Assembly: GCA_900491605.1 (NCBI GenBank)
Contig: UESW01004768.1
Coordinates: forward strand, 486,180 to 550,179
DNA: 64,000 bases
Direction of reading: 5' to 3'
From: Calamus simplicifolius
Lineage: Eukaryota > Streptophyta > Magnoliopsida > Arecales > Arecaceae
Below the pieces are notes generated by a model. That model did no database searches and was not told where the DNA came from. It saw nothing but the letters and a program-made list of their open reading frames with translations. How positions within the stretch are numbered: the stretch's first letter is position 1; each line of letters begins with the position of its first letter. Positions 9,561 to 19,893 of this stretch are shown here, piece after piece. The position numbers and the translations under genes are program-made.

Positions 9561-12500
9561 AGCTCGAGAGGTCGGTCGGGCTCCAATAATCCGAGGGCGA
9601 TGGGATTCCGATGCTTGCTCGCGCTCCACCGCCGAGAGCCGCTTGATTATTCTCGGAAGGCTTGGATTTCATCGTCAACCTGTGCACTGTGACATGGGCC
9701 GAGCTCCAGTCCGGCCCCTTGCTCTCTTGCAGTCCGACAGGGTCCGTCACCCTCTTCCCTTTTATCTCCTTTTATTTTTATTTTTGTTTTTTTTTTTTCT
9801 GGCCTCGTGTCCATCAAATTTAATACCACAAGTGTATTACTGATGATATAAATTAGATGATTTTTTTAATTATATATTTGGGAAGTGAACTGCCCAATTG
9901 AACCCCAACAAAATTGCAACTGATTGCATTAGAATGGAATTTAACCGCATAGGGAAGTTATCTGCAGCGAATGCAAATTAGATGGTGGGTTCATCTTGGT
10001 TGTTATACATGTCGTGAGTTCTTCTTTGGAAGGAAGTATGTTTTAAGATTTCTATGTTCAAAAAATTATTTATTTATTTATTTTGTTAGCTTACATGGAC
10101 TGAAGATTACTTGGTTACTATCTCAAGCTACATAGAATGCCGTCGCAATTGTCCAGATTAATTAAAATCTTATGCAAGATAACAAGCTTTGCATCCATTG
10201 CTGGCACTGAACAGTGTAAGATGCACGGTGGTTCATAATGCAAGCTATTTCTTGATTTATTATGAGACGTAAAAGAGGAACCGAATGAAGAAAAAAAGGG
10301 TTCCTAAATAACTTTGGTGCTCCATTAGATCGAAGGTGTCTTTCTCTTTTTTTACCCCCTTTTCTTTTGAGGAGAAGGAAATCAAAGGGGACTTGAAAAA
10401 GAAATTGTCTTTGTTTTTTCCTATTATATATATATATAGGAGTGCATTAGTACAAGGCAAAGAAGAATAGGTCTCTCGGGTGGGCAGTTCAGGATTTTTC
10501 AGGGTCAAACGCTGTCCTATTTGAAGTTTATTGATGAAGAAAATGAATTTAACAATGTTGTTCAGGGATCTTATGGTTGAACAGGTATCTTTAAGAGGAT
10601 TTTTGCGACTCAGTTAATGTGAACTGAGAATTCTGCAGTTCAGTAGTTCGATTTCAATCAAGGAGCAAAGAAAAGTTTCATAACAGGTCTATCAGAAATC
10701 ACATGATTGAAGTCAAACATTGATTTTGGGAGAAGTTGATAGATTTTAGATACTTTTTAGTTTGGTGCAATCCAATTAAAAAAATGTTCTGAGGATTTTT
10801 AAGTTTTGAAGTTAAATATGGTATATGCCGCTGGAGAAAGCCAGCAAATATCTGTAAATCTACATTGCTCCCCCTTTTTTCAGGGAAAAAGAAAGAAAAG
10901 AGAAAAAAAAAAGGAGTAGAACTGGTTAGGGATTCTTTTATTCGTGTCTTATGTTGGTATCATGAAGGAAATCACAATTTGGTTTGGGTTGGTCAGTAAG
11001 TCACCATGGGATTCAACTAGTTTTCTAAAGCATCAAAAACCTGTGGAAGAGATTGATAGAATTTAAGGTTCAAAGTAATAACTTGGACGAATAATTGAAG
11101 AAAAGGTGTTCCAATAGCTTACAGATCTTTGATTTAGTTGAGGGTGGTCCCCGTTAGTGTCTCCATTACTATAAAATGTAAACTAGCCATTATGTTACTT
11201 TAGCTAAAATGACTATCTTAATTGGCTCAAGCCTCAAACTAAAGGATAATGGACACAATATCTCATGAGTGCTTGGTTTAGGTATATATGGCATAGCTAG
11301 GTGATTCAAAACAATTGATTCTGAGATGGCTGATGCATGAACAAGAGGTGATGCTTGAGAATTGATGAACCGAGATCACACGCGTTTCAAGGGACTTTTA
11401 CTGCTGTCCTAGTGCCAAACTAGCTTGAAGAAGCCAAAATTGTTTGAGATTTTAATGTTTTCCATGTCATCTGTGATCTTTCTTCCATGATTAGGTGGTC
11501 ATTTCTTGATTACTCTGCATCCCTTATGTCATGCATGTGACAATTTTGCGCACACACACTTGATTCATATATCCTTCCTTCGCTGCAATCATGAAATGTG
11601 AGCCCATGCTCTGTAGTTTTATTCATGTGAATCCCAAGTAGCTTTGCAGCTGAGTTTGACATGGCGCATCATGTAGCTATTGACCTGCTTTTATACTTCT
11701 GACCATCTTACGAACATGTGACGTTCTTGAGATGGGGTACCCATATATGAATCCCAAGTCTTGCTTCTTTTTAACTGAGGTTTATGCGCTCCATATGGAT
11801 GCATTTCAGAGCAGTTGAAATGAAATCTCTTGCATAACACCGGTTTACAGTGGCAATTTATTATGATCGCAATTGTATCCATGCCATCCTGCGACATTCG
11901 TAATCCGTATTGGGTATAAATTAGTACTTATTGTTTCATACAATTACAAGGCATCGATTTCTGTTGCATTTAATTTGGTAAACTGTCCATTTGAGTTGAT
12001 AGCCAACCATAGTTCTGTAAAAGAAAAAAAAAGCTAATAAACGATATATAGAAAAGTCTTTCTCTAGCTATTCTAGGTTGGACCTTCTGAAAGTATCCAT
12101 TTTTCTGTCAAAAAGAAAAAAAAGACATAGCACAGCATGGCTGTAAAACTAATGATACTAGAAGCAGAATTTGGTACCTCTATCAGATCTAGAATCTATG
12201 GAAAGGTAATGCTCAGCTAATACATGTCGCCAAGTCTTAGTTTTTGCTGTAGTTTGTCTGACATGATTATGATTCACTGTTGTCTGCATTGCAAGTTTCA
12301 ACTGGAATTAGATCTTCTTTTGAAGTGAATAATGAGAAAGGACTTCCCCCACAAATTTTATTAGCATCAGCTGTATTTACAAGGTAGATAAGAGAAGCGA
12401 AGAAGAACAGATTAAATTACAAGCATTTCTATAAGATCCCATCCGCTTCTTGGGGCATAGATTTCCCCTCATGTTAAAGCTCCCAGTTATCTTTGAAGAA

Positions 12501-12958
12501 TCAAAGATTGAGAAGCATCCTCTTCCTTGAAGATTCTACTAGCATTTTTCTCATTCCACAACTACAATGAGATCTTTCTTCACTGTTAGCAGCAAAGTCT
12601 TCAATGCTCTACATAGTATTGAATCAAGCCAATTGAAAGGATCTCTGTGTGAACGTTAAGCGTAAAATACACTGCAGAACTGATATTTGAATGTGGGAGT
12701 CCAATCCAAGAATGCAGAATGTAATTCTTTGGCCTTTGTTGAAGAAAGACTGCTCTTCTTAGTCTGCCTAAAGAGAGTTGTGATCCTCCGCCTCACTTGG
12801 AGAATCATTCTAGGATTTGAACATTAGTTTTGACTGTGTTGAAGAAAGACTGCTGTTTTTCCTTTTTTTTTTTTTTTTTCTGCAAAGAAAGTTTGTGGCT
12901 TTAACTTTTGGCTTTGACGATGCAACATATACATTCTACCTTGCCATCTGAAAACTAT
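9561..12958. other. gene-poor intergenic region
   Basis: No convincing coding region, RNA gene or structured repeat seen. Contains short poly-A/T and TATATA runs (for example 10423-10437). Frames of 60-80 codons here lack domain signatures. Confidence 0.5.
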
Positions 12959-13180
12959 TTATAATTTGTTCACCATTTTATATCTGAATTTTTGTTGAAG
13001 CCTCCTTCCTTTTCTCCAGATCTTAGATCTTTGCCCCAGCTCAATTGTGTCGCCATGTTTGAAAAGCTCAAAATCTGAACGTGGCTCCTTCATGAAGCGC
13101 TCCGGTGGGTACTCGGGAGTAAGCCCATTGATCCAACTGCCACTGGTTCTTGCTTTATCGATCATAGAAGCTGAGCTCAT
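12959..13180 (-). CDS. unrecognised ORF, possible exon or gene fragment
   Basis: A 73-codon ATG-to-stop frame on the minus strand whose composition (mixed charged and aromatic residues, no low complexity) looks more protein-like than the surrounding frames. It contains SGSWINGLTPEYPPERF and ends in a basic tail KFRYKMVNKL. Just upstream, another short frame (about 13190-13300) contains IALGGGNVIRGGEVADF, also protein-like. No family is recognised, and no splice arrangement joining the two is clear. It may be a relic of a host gene or chance. Confidence 0.25.
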   Translation of the reverse strand: MSSASMIDKARTSGSWINGLTPEYPPERFMKEPRSDFELFKHGDTIELGQRSKIWRKGRRLQQKFRYKMVNKL

Positions 13181-14487
13181 ATGTTCATGATGACATCAGA
13201 AAGGCTAAAGTCTGCAACTTCTCCCCCTCGGATCACATTGCCACCTCCCAGTGCAATGGGCCTCATGACCATTAGAATCCAGAACATTGGTTGGCGAGCT
13301 GCAGTTTATGGTCTTAATAACAATTTAGAGAAGCATCCGAGCATACGTTAATATAACATTTCGCCAGTCCTTTACAGGAACCAATAATGATTTCCCTTTT
13401 TCTTAAACCTTTGTTTACTGTCAGCCTTTCTCAAAAGAATGCCACCACCATCGCGCGCGCGCGCGCGCGCCCCTCCTTTCCGAATGGGCAGGAGCAGCCC
13501 CTAGGCCGCGAGTAAAAATAAAAAGGACATCAACCACCAAGCGCTCGCTGAAAGACCAGGCATCACAGCCTTTTGAGCGCCCCACGTTGAGACACACGTG
13601 AGACGATTAGGACATTAACACGTGTCGAAAAACTTCTCCAGTCGTATCCTGGTAAATGGCTGCTGAGGTTTCTTTGCAGAAGATATGACTGAGATGATGA
13701 GATAGGTTATCGTAACCCGTGGGAAAAGAGCCGCTGGGTTTCGGAAAGCGGGAGTTCCACAGGAAAGGGACCATGGCTTGGGGGCAAGAGCTCCACCTGA
13801 TCTCGTGTGGGGCAAAGCCCACCAGGCCAAAAACCGAATTAGTTTTAGTTTTAGCGATCTAAGAGAAAGAAAACAAAAGGCCACCTCGTGGAGAGGAGCC
13901 CAAATTTACAAAAGCCGGTTCAGAGAGATTCTTCCCACTCGATCCTTGAGATGGGAGCCAAACTAGGGTTCAGATGGCATGTGTTCGAATACAAACGGTG
14001 TATATGCTCGTTAGGGTTAAAAGGTCTCTCTCACCCATGCCAAGGGCCTTGCACAGGTGGACTCGGAGGTGGTCTACGGGAAGCCTATACTTATACGTAC
14101 AATAAGTATTTCTGATGTGTGATGTTCTAGCAAAGAATCCATCATTGACCATCCAGCCATCTGGGTGCAGTTTGACAAGAATATATATCAATTCAATGTT
14201 CGATGAAACAGCCTCCAGATATACTTAAATGTTTTGATTTGTTATTGCCTTTTTTGAAAAAAAGAACACAAAAATTCAATACATACGTTGCTTCAATGAA
14301 ATGGTGGTATGTACTTGCAGTCAATTTGTTCTGACAGGAGAGGACGAACTTGGCTCAACTTACTGCATTCAAACCATACCAAGGTGTCCAAGAAGATCCT
14401 GGCTCCTGTCTGAAAAGCATTGAGACCTGGAGTAGAAAACCCATGAAAACTTCTATAAGCATAACCATTTAACTTCATGGAGACAGA
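13181..14487. other. intergenic, with CG microsatellite and G-box motifs
   Basis: Holds a pure (CG)n run at 13452-13470 and two ACGTG core elements (CACGTG context near 13594 and ACACGTGT near 13619), the type bound by bZIP/bHLH factors. No coding gene is recognised downstream on either strand, so a promoter role is unproven. Overlapping short frames on both strands at 13.6-14.2 kb lack domain signatures. Confidence 0.4.
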
Positions 14488-14661
14488 TCAAATACCATTG
14501 GGATAGCAATCAACAGGCAAAACAAAATCAAAAGGTTGAGTAGCTTTAACTCCTTGAGGTCTCTTCTTCAGAGAGACCACCTGCTTGGAATTTTTAGAGG
14601 AAGGTAAAATGTCTTTAACCCGGCTGAATGCATGGCATTCAAGGCCTGACCGCATTACCTC
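14488..14661 (-). pseudogene. orphan terminal exon of an unrecognised protein
   Basis: On the minus strand, after a plausible acceptor (AAAATTCAG, then GAG GTA ATG CGG), a frame of 57 codons runs to TGA at 14488. Its text (for example RSGLECHAFSRVKDILPSS and PFDFVLPVDCYPNG) is balanced and protein-like, unlike neighbouring frames. The pattern fits the last coding exon of a host gene, with the sequence below 14488 as 3' UTR. I could not find matching upstream exons within the next several kb, so it is either a fragment or the end of a long-intron gene. The family is not recognised. Confidence 0.35.
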
Positions 14662-14673
14662 CTGAATTTTACT

Positions 14674-15861
14674 TCAGAAATTATGCAAGATCTTTTTTTT
14701 TTAATTACTTTCTGATTACCAATGCATATACATTCAATTAGACATCATTACTTTTTAATTACCAATGCATGGACATTCAATTTAACATCATGGACGCTGC
14801 TCATCAATCCCAGTTGGTGAGTTCAGGCATGACATAAAATGCATGCCACTTCATGATTTACTTGCAACATAGATATAGTGTTTATGTGACGCCCTCTTTT
14901 GCTTAGTCAGATGGGTGTCAGCTATCCTCTCGACCATTTTTTTCCCCTTATTTGAGAAAAGAAGAGTTAGACATGTTTCATTTAGACAGTGAAGTATAAA
15001 ATAGAAAAGGTTAAAAGAAGAGACGAGGGATAAAGAAATACAGTAGAATAAAAGATAGAGGAGGTTCAAGCTTACAATTCTTTAAGCTGCTTTCTAAACT
15101 GTGAAGACATTTATTGAGGTAAAGAACTGAGAAAACATTCAAATCAACCTAATATAGAACATCATAGCTAAGTAGGTGACCAATATGCTCAATAAAGAAA
15201 AGCACTGCATCATTGTATCTTTGTATCTTTATTATTTAGGTTCTTGAACCTACCTCTAAAATTAGTGAAATCTCCTAATTGGTGTAAAACCCTGCATAGA
15301 GCAGGATGGCAGACCATAAAACCATAAAACCCTGCTAACAAAATTAGTGAAACTTCCTAATTGGTGTAAAAGTACTGCATCTTTGTATCTTTTATTATTT
15401 AGGTTCTTGAACCTACCTCTACCTACATAAAGTACTTAAAAAAAACCTACATAAAGTACTTAATTTTTTCTTTAGTATATAAGCTATGTGAGATTAAATA
15501 CTCATCAACATAAATCCTCATATACTTCTGTCCAAGTGTTAAGCAAAAAAAAAAAAAAGTCCAAATCCATATCCGAATTCATTTACAAAGACAATCTATT
15601 TGTAGTGTTATTTAATATAATATCAATATAAAAAAGATCATATACAATCTATATGATCAAAGCAACATAATTAAATAAAATATGCATACATCATAAATTA
15701 AAATCATTTACAAAATACTTTTTTAATTTATGCAACAACCTATTTGCAGCGAGAATAACTTGATACCACGTGCAACCTGTTTGTAGCAAAGCTATCTCAA
15801 TAACTGTGATAAAGCTCTCTAGATTTGATACCACATACAATCTGCTAGTTCAGTACATAAC
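14674..15861. other. intergenic, small local duplications
   Basis: AT-rich. A partial tandem duplication at about 14705-14790 repeats the ATTACCAATGCAT and ACATTCAAT words. A second duplicated block with TTTAGGTTCTTGAACC lies at about 15230-15420. No gene seen. Confidence 0.5.
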
Positions 15862-16155
15862 TAGTTTAACAATCCATTATTATGTCCTTAATTTATTCAA
15901 ACTTAATGATATTCCTCATGCTAGTTATACATATAAATCCTTCTATCATTCAAATCACAATTTATAACACTGTACTAATTCTCAACTCAACTTATAAGCC
16001 TCTTCTTAGTTTAACAATCCATTATTATGTCCTTAATTTATTCAAACTTAATGATATTCCTCATGCTAGTTATACATATAAATCCTTCTATCATTCAAAT
16101 CACAATTTATAACATTGTACTAATTCTCAACTCAACTTATATAAGCCTCTTCTTA
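15862..16155. repeat. 145-bp tandem duplication
   Basis: The segment starting TAGTTTAACAATCCATT at 15862 is repeated from 16007 with only a few differences (for example CACTG/CATTG and an added TATA near the end). The near identity suggests a recent local duplication. The two overlapping 65- and 76-aa frames here read the same repeated text and are not genes. Confidence 0.85.
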
Positions 16156-18160
16156 ACTGTTGGTTACATAAATCTGCTTTTTCTACTCTGCCTTGTTCAG
16201 AACTAGGTAACTAAGTTGACACTCAAAATATTCTAATCCTTCGCATGTAATTCGATTTAGTAGACTTATAATTTAAAAGAACTGATAACTGTTAACTGCT
16301 TATCGCAATCTTTCTTTCTTTTATTCAAACTTATAACCGATCTTAACAAACATTTTATTAAATATATAAAAAAATATAAATTATTTAAAATTACATGGTG
16401 CCATGATATGATGTACAAGACATTTACATAGTATGGTATCAAATTTAATGTGTTAATTTTTTAAATTTTTCATGTAGATGCTAGCAATAAGAAATATACA
16501 AGGAATTCACAAAAAGCCATACATGGGATTTAAGAAATAAGAGATTCACAAAAAAGATGCATGGGATTCATGAACTTACTTCCGTGGCCATGATTGATTA
16601 CTATCTTCACAAAATCTAATAAAATGGAAGATAAATAACATATAATGGCGTGCTTATAGATTTATTCATGGAGCTGGACTTCTAATTCTTCAGTCAATGT
16701 CTTCAATACAGACTATGAATTAAACTACTTCAAGCAAACAAAAGAATCTGTTTATAGTGACAAGGGAGCAATTTTTTTTCAATATGATAATGGCTAAACA
16801 TCCGATCAATCTTTTATTTGGAGGACCATTACTTGAGAGATTCTAATGCCTACAATATAGAATTCTAAGCAGTCTAACATGAATCCAACAAAAACAACAA
16901 GCAAATCCTATACAGCTCAACACATAGTCTAATAAGAACTAACATTGTACAGGAGCATGTGATAAGAATATAGATCACTGAAAGCTTACTTCAGAAAGTG
17001 CCAAGCAAACGCTGAAACATGACACAGAAAGTGCCGCAAATCCAACAGCCGAACAGAGAAAGCAAACAACAGCAATGCAGATGCGAGCCCAGCTCCCAAC
17101 TCCCACCAAGGATTTAACAAAGCTAAAATCAGCGAGCACAACTCTTTCACTGTTCGCATTGCATGCGATGCCCCAGCATCAATGTTAACATATCTTCCAG
17201 GTGCTCGCTAAAAATCATTCCAAGAAGAATCATTCTCAGTGCTGCATTGAGAAATCTAAGCTGCATTAGCACCAAAGTAACCAAACAACCCGAAGTTTAC
17301 CAATTTGTTTCTGATCAAATAACGTGATCGAGGACGTACAGACAAATATAGCTTCACATGGCTATATATCAGACAGAATATCAGCAACAAAGGAACTGTT
17401 CATGCTTTTTTGTCCATTTTAAGATCTGTATGGATAATAAATACAGAGATGCAGAGGTTGGGAATCATCAAATCTTAATATAAAAATGACACAGAACATA
17501 TTGATGTGGTCCACTGACGGCTTTTTCAACAGGTCTAAATAACAAAGAAGAATAATATACAAGCATTTCAATCAGACACCAAACAAGAGTGACAGCAGTA
17601 CACACCAAAAGGAACCACAAGTAATCTATTTTTTAAAGGATAGATTGCCTCATCAATTCATTTTAGGAGAAATGGAAATGATGAATACAAAGAGTACATT
17701 GAGCGCAAAGTGAAGTTTAAGTCTGTAATCATACTTCTTTTTCCTCCTTGACATAGTTTTGTACAAGGAAATAGTAGCAATAAGAGCAGAATATTGTACT
17801 AACAGGCGCTTACAAAGGAATAAAAATGGCATATCTAATCTAAGATGAGCAAACCCCTCCTCTTTTTTTTTTTTTTTTTTCTTTTTGTTGTTGATGAAAA
17901 GGTGAGTATTATCAACTTAAGCAGTTCTGAAGTATTAAGTGCAGTCCTGCAGTTTTGAGAAGACAAGTTTTTGGAACTTGTAGCGCCAACGGAGCCTTCT
18001 CCAAGGAGGATACTGTTCATGACTGAGAACTTGCAAATCCAGGCAGATGTCTGACGCACTCAAACCATTCGTTTCGTTCACTGCTCCTTTACAAGAAGTC
18101 ATTCGTTCACTGCTCCTTTCCAAGAAGAACCAAAGGATCTGGCCAAGGACTCCATAAAGT

Positions 18161-18212
<52 letters not shown>

Positions 18213-19241
18213 ATATATGTATATATATGTATATATATATATGTATATATGTATGTATGTATATATATATAAACCTTTCAAAGGGCAAGCATGGCCTCCC
18301 CCACCGCTTCTATTTGGGGAAGAAGATCCCTTTTTTTCTCTGGAAAAAAGAAAAACTGGTTGCAAAACCTCATCAGGTCTGGCTAAAGCTTGTTAGCCAG
18401 CATATTATGCTACAAAGTGAAGTAGGTTGCGGGACAGTCACCGCTTGCATAGCATCAACGAAGTCATCTACTTGTTAGCTTTCTCCATCTAAATGATGAT
18501 GAGACAATACAAAATGAATGAGCTGCTATGAAATGAAAGACAGAAATTTCTGCACTAATATACCTGTATGAATGAAAAAACTTAATAGATCACAAAGCAT
18601 ACTAAGAATATATTTTCAAAAAAAAAAAAAATCCGGAATGAAGCTTTTGTTTGACCTGTCCGTAAAACCTTGGGTGCATTCAATTGAAAATGATGGCTCC
18701 AATGCGAAAATCTGAAGTTGGGACCGCTAAAGATAAGAGTTTAGAAAGATCTAAAAGAGAACTATATCATGAACAAGATGGAATAAATTACCCGAATAGC
18801 AGGCAAACAGTTTTACCATGAAGCTCAACATACCTCTATATCAGATGTGAACCTTTTAGAAGGTCAAATGCAACGGTAACGTGGGATTAGACTCATAGAT
18901 GATGAGAATAATTTCTCTAACACTGTTTTTGGTACAACAAGGATATGCTAAGCGCCAGGAATCATAGTAGCTATCGATTTTTTTTTAACTTTTAATTAAT
19001 GAGGAAGTCGCATGAGGTGCATATATAGGGAAAACTCAGAAATATACCTACTCGAACTCATAGATTGGACTAAATTAAAACTCCACGTTACACCAACAGA
19101 AGAAGATTTAAGTAGCCTGATTCATTCCCATTAGAAAGTTTGAAAGAAACACCAGAGAAAGTAATTTAAAAAAAAAGGCAAAGATACCTCCTTTTTTTCT
19201 GGAAAAAAAAATATACAACTAGCAAGTTTCAGAGCATGCAT
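16156..19241. other. intergenic or possible primary-transcript region 3' of MIR319
   Basis: AT-rich. It has a (CT)n run at about 18164-18208 followed by TA/TG-rich microsatellite DNA to about 18270. A 57-codon minus-strand frame at 16986-17159 encodes a mostly hydrophobic peptide of unknown meaning. Nothing else is recognised. Being downstream of the MIR319 hairpin on its strand, part may be transcribed as pri-miRNA tail. Confidence 0.4.
18164..18270. repeat. (CT)n / (TA)n compound microsatellite
   Basis: A run of about 22 CT units passes directly into TATATG/TATA-rich repeats. The 88-aa frame across it (RERERERE) is a repeat artefact. Confidence 0.95.
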
Positions 19242-19423
19242 GGGCTTATAGAGAAGGGAGCTCCCTTCAGTCCAAGCATAGGCAGCATAGGATCTGATGT
19301 TATCTCCCGCATCATTCACTCAGTTACCAAGCAAACACCTTCTTGGCAGTTGGATGAATGAGTCGGCAGCTAATTCAACCCCATGGCCACCCATGAGTGG
19401 ACTGAAGAAAGCTCTCTTTGCCC
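19242..19423 (-). ncRNA. MIR319: MIR319 microRNA precursor
   Basis: The minus-strand RNA folds into a long hairpin. The 3' arm (19255-19275) carries the canonical miR319 sequence, TTGGACTGAAGGGAGCTC and onward. The 5' arm (19395-19415) carries its partner, AGAGCTTTCTTCAGTCCACT and onward; 16 consecutive positions pair as Watson-Crick or G-U (AGCTTTCTTCAGTCCA against TGGACTGAAGGGAGCT). The stem base closes with GGGC (19420-19423) against GCCC (19242-19245). The long upper stem and loop of about 120 nt is characteristic of MIR319/MIR159 precursors, which are processed loop-to-base. In plants miR319 directs cleavage of TCP transcription-factor mRNAs (leaf growth, senescence) and some MYB mRNAs. 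The overlapping 62-aa frame at 19131-19319 is a shadow. Copy number and expression cannot be seen here. Confidence 0.93.
19255..19275 (-). ncRNA. miR319: mature miR319
   Basis: 21 nt at the 3' arm, starting with U as AGO1-loaded miRNAs do. As I recall it, the sequence is the same as the classic dicot miR319 form, with an A at the GGGAGC position where rice-type miR319 has U. Confidence 0.9.
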
Positions 19424-19886
19424 TATCCCGTCTCACCTCTCATTAACCTAAACAAAAAAAAAAAAAAACACTCGCCAAATCCTTTCAAAATAAGAAGATA
19501 AAATAAAATCTAAATAATTTATATCTAAAAGAAACCAAGAATGCAAGGGAAGATCTGAAAACAAAGAACCGTGTGCCTTTAATTAGCTTTTCAAAGTCAC
19601 AGAACCTACAAAGAAACAAAGTCATCCTGTTCTATTGGCTTTAGACCAATGATCATACGACCTCAAACCAATATTCCTTGGCTGGTGAAAGAGAACAGGA
19701 AGGAAGAAGGGGGGAGAGGAAAAGACCCCACGCCTCAGAATTGATAAGAGCAAGCAGAAGAGATACCGGAAATCGCTCTCATCAACAAATGTCTAATATG
19801 GTGGGACGGTAGAGGTAAGCAGGTGACTCCATGGAGCACCTTCCACCACCGAATAAGTCCATGGATCCAAGCACGGAAGAATGCCC
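19424..19886 (-). other. pri-MIR319 5' region with short ORFs
   Basis: Between the TATA-like site and the hairpin. A 26-codon ORF (19862 down to 19782) starts MDLFGGGRCSMESP and has an internal second ATG at 19832. Such ORFs in pri-miRNAs are sometimes discussed as miPEPs, but short ORFs are expected by chance. An A-rich run lies at 19454-19468. Confidence 0.35.
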
Positions 19887-19893
19887 TTAAATA
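19887..19893 (-). promoter_or_regulatory. candidate TATA box for pri-MIR319
   Basis: Minus strand reads TATTTAA in the context CGCTATTTAAGGGC, about 465 bp upstream of the hairpin; a second TATATA-type site lies near 19936. Plant MIR genes are Pol II units with TATA boxes, so a start near 19860 is plausible. This is inference from spacing and sequence only. Confidence 0.45.

Noticed and set aside
18099..18365. 88-aa minus-strand ORF with RERERE and IYIYIY repeats.
   Set aside because: Pure (CT)n/(TA)n microsatellite translation.
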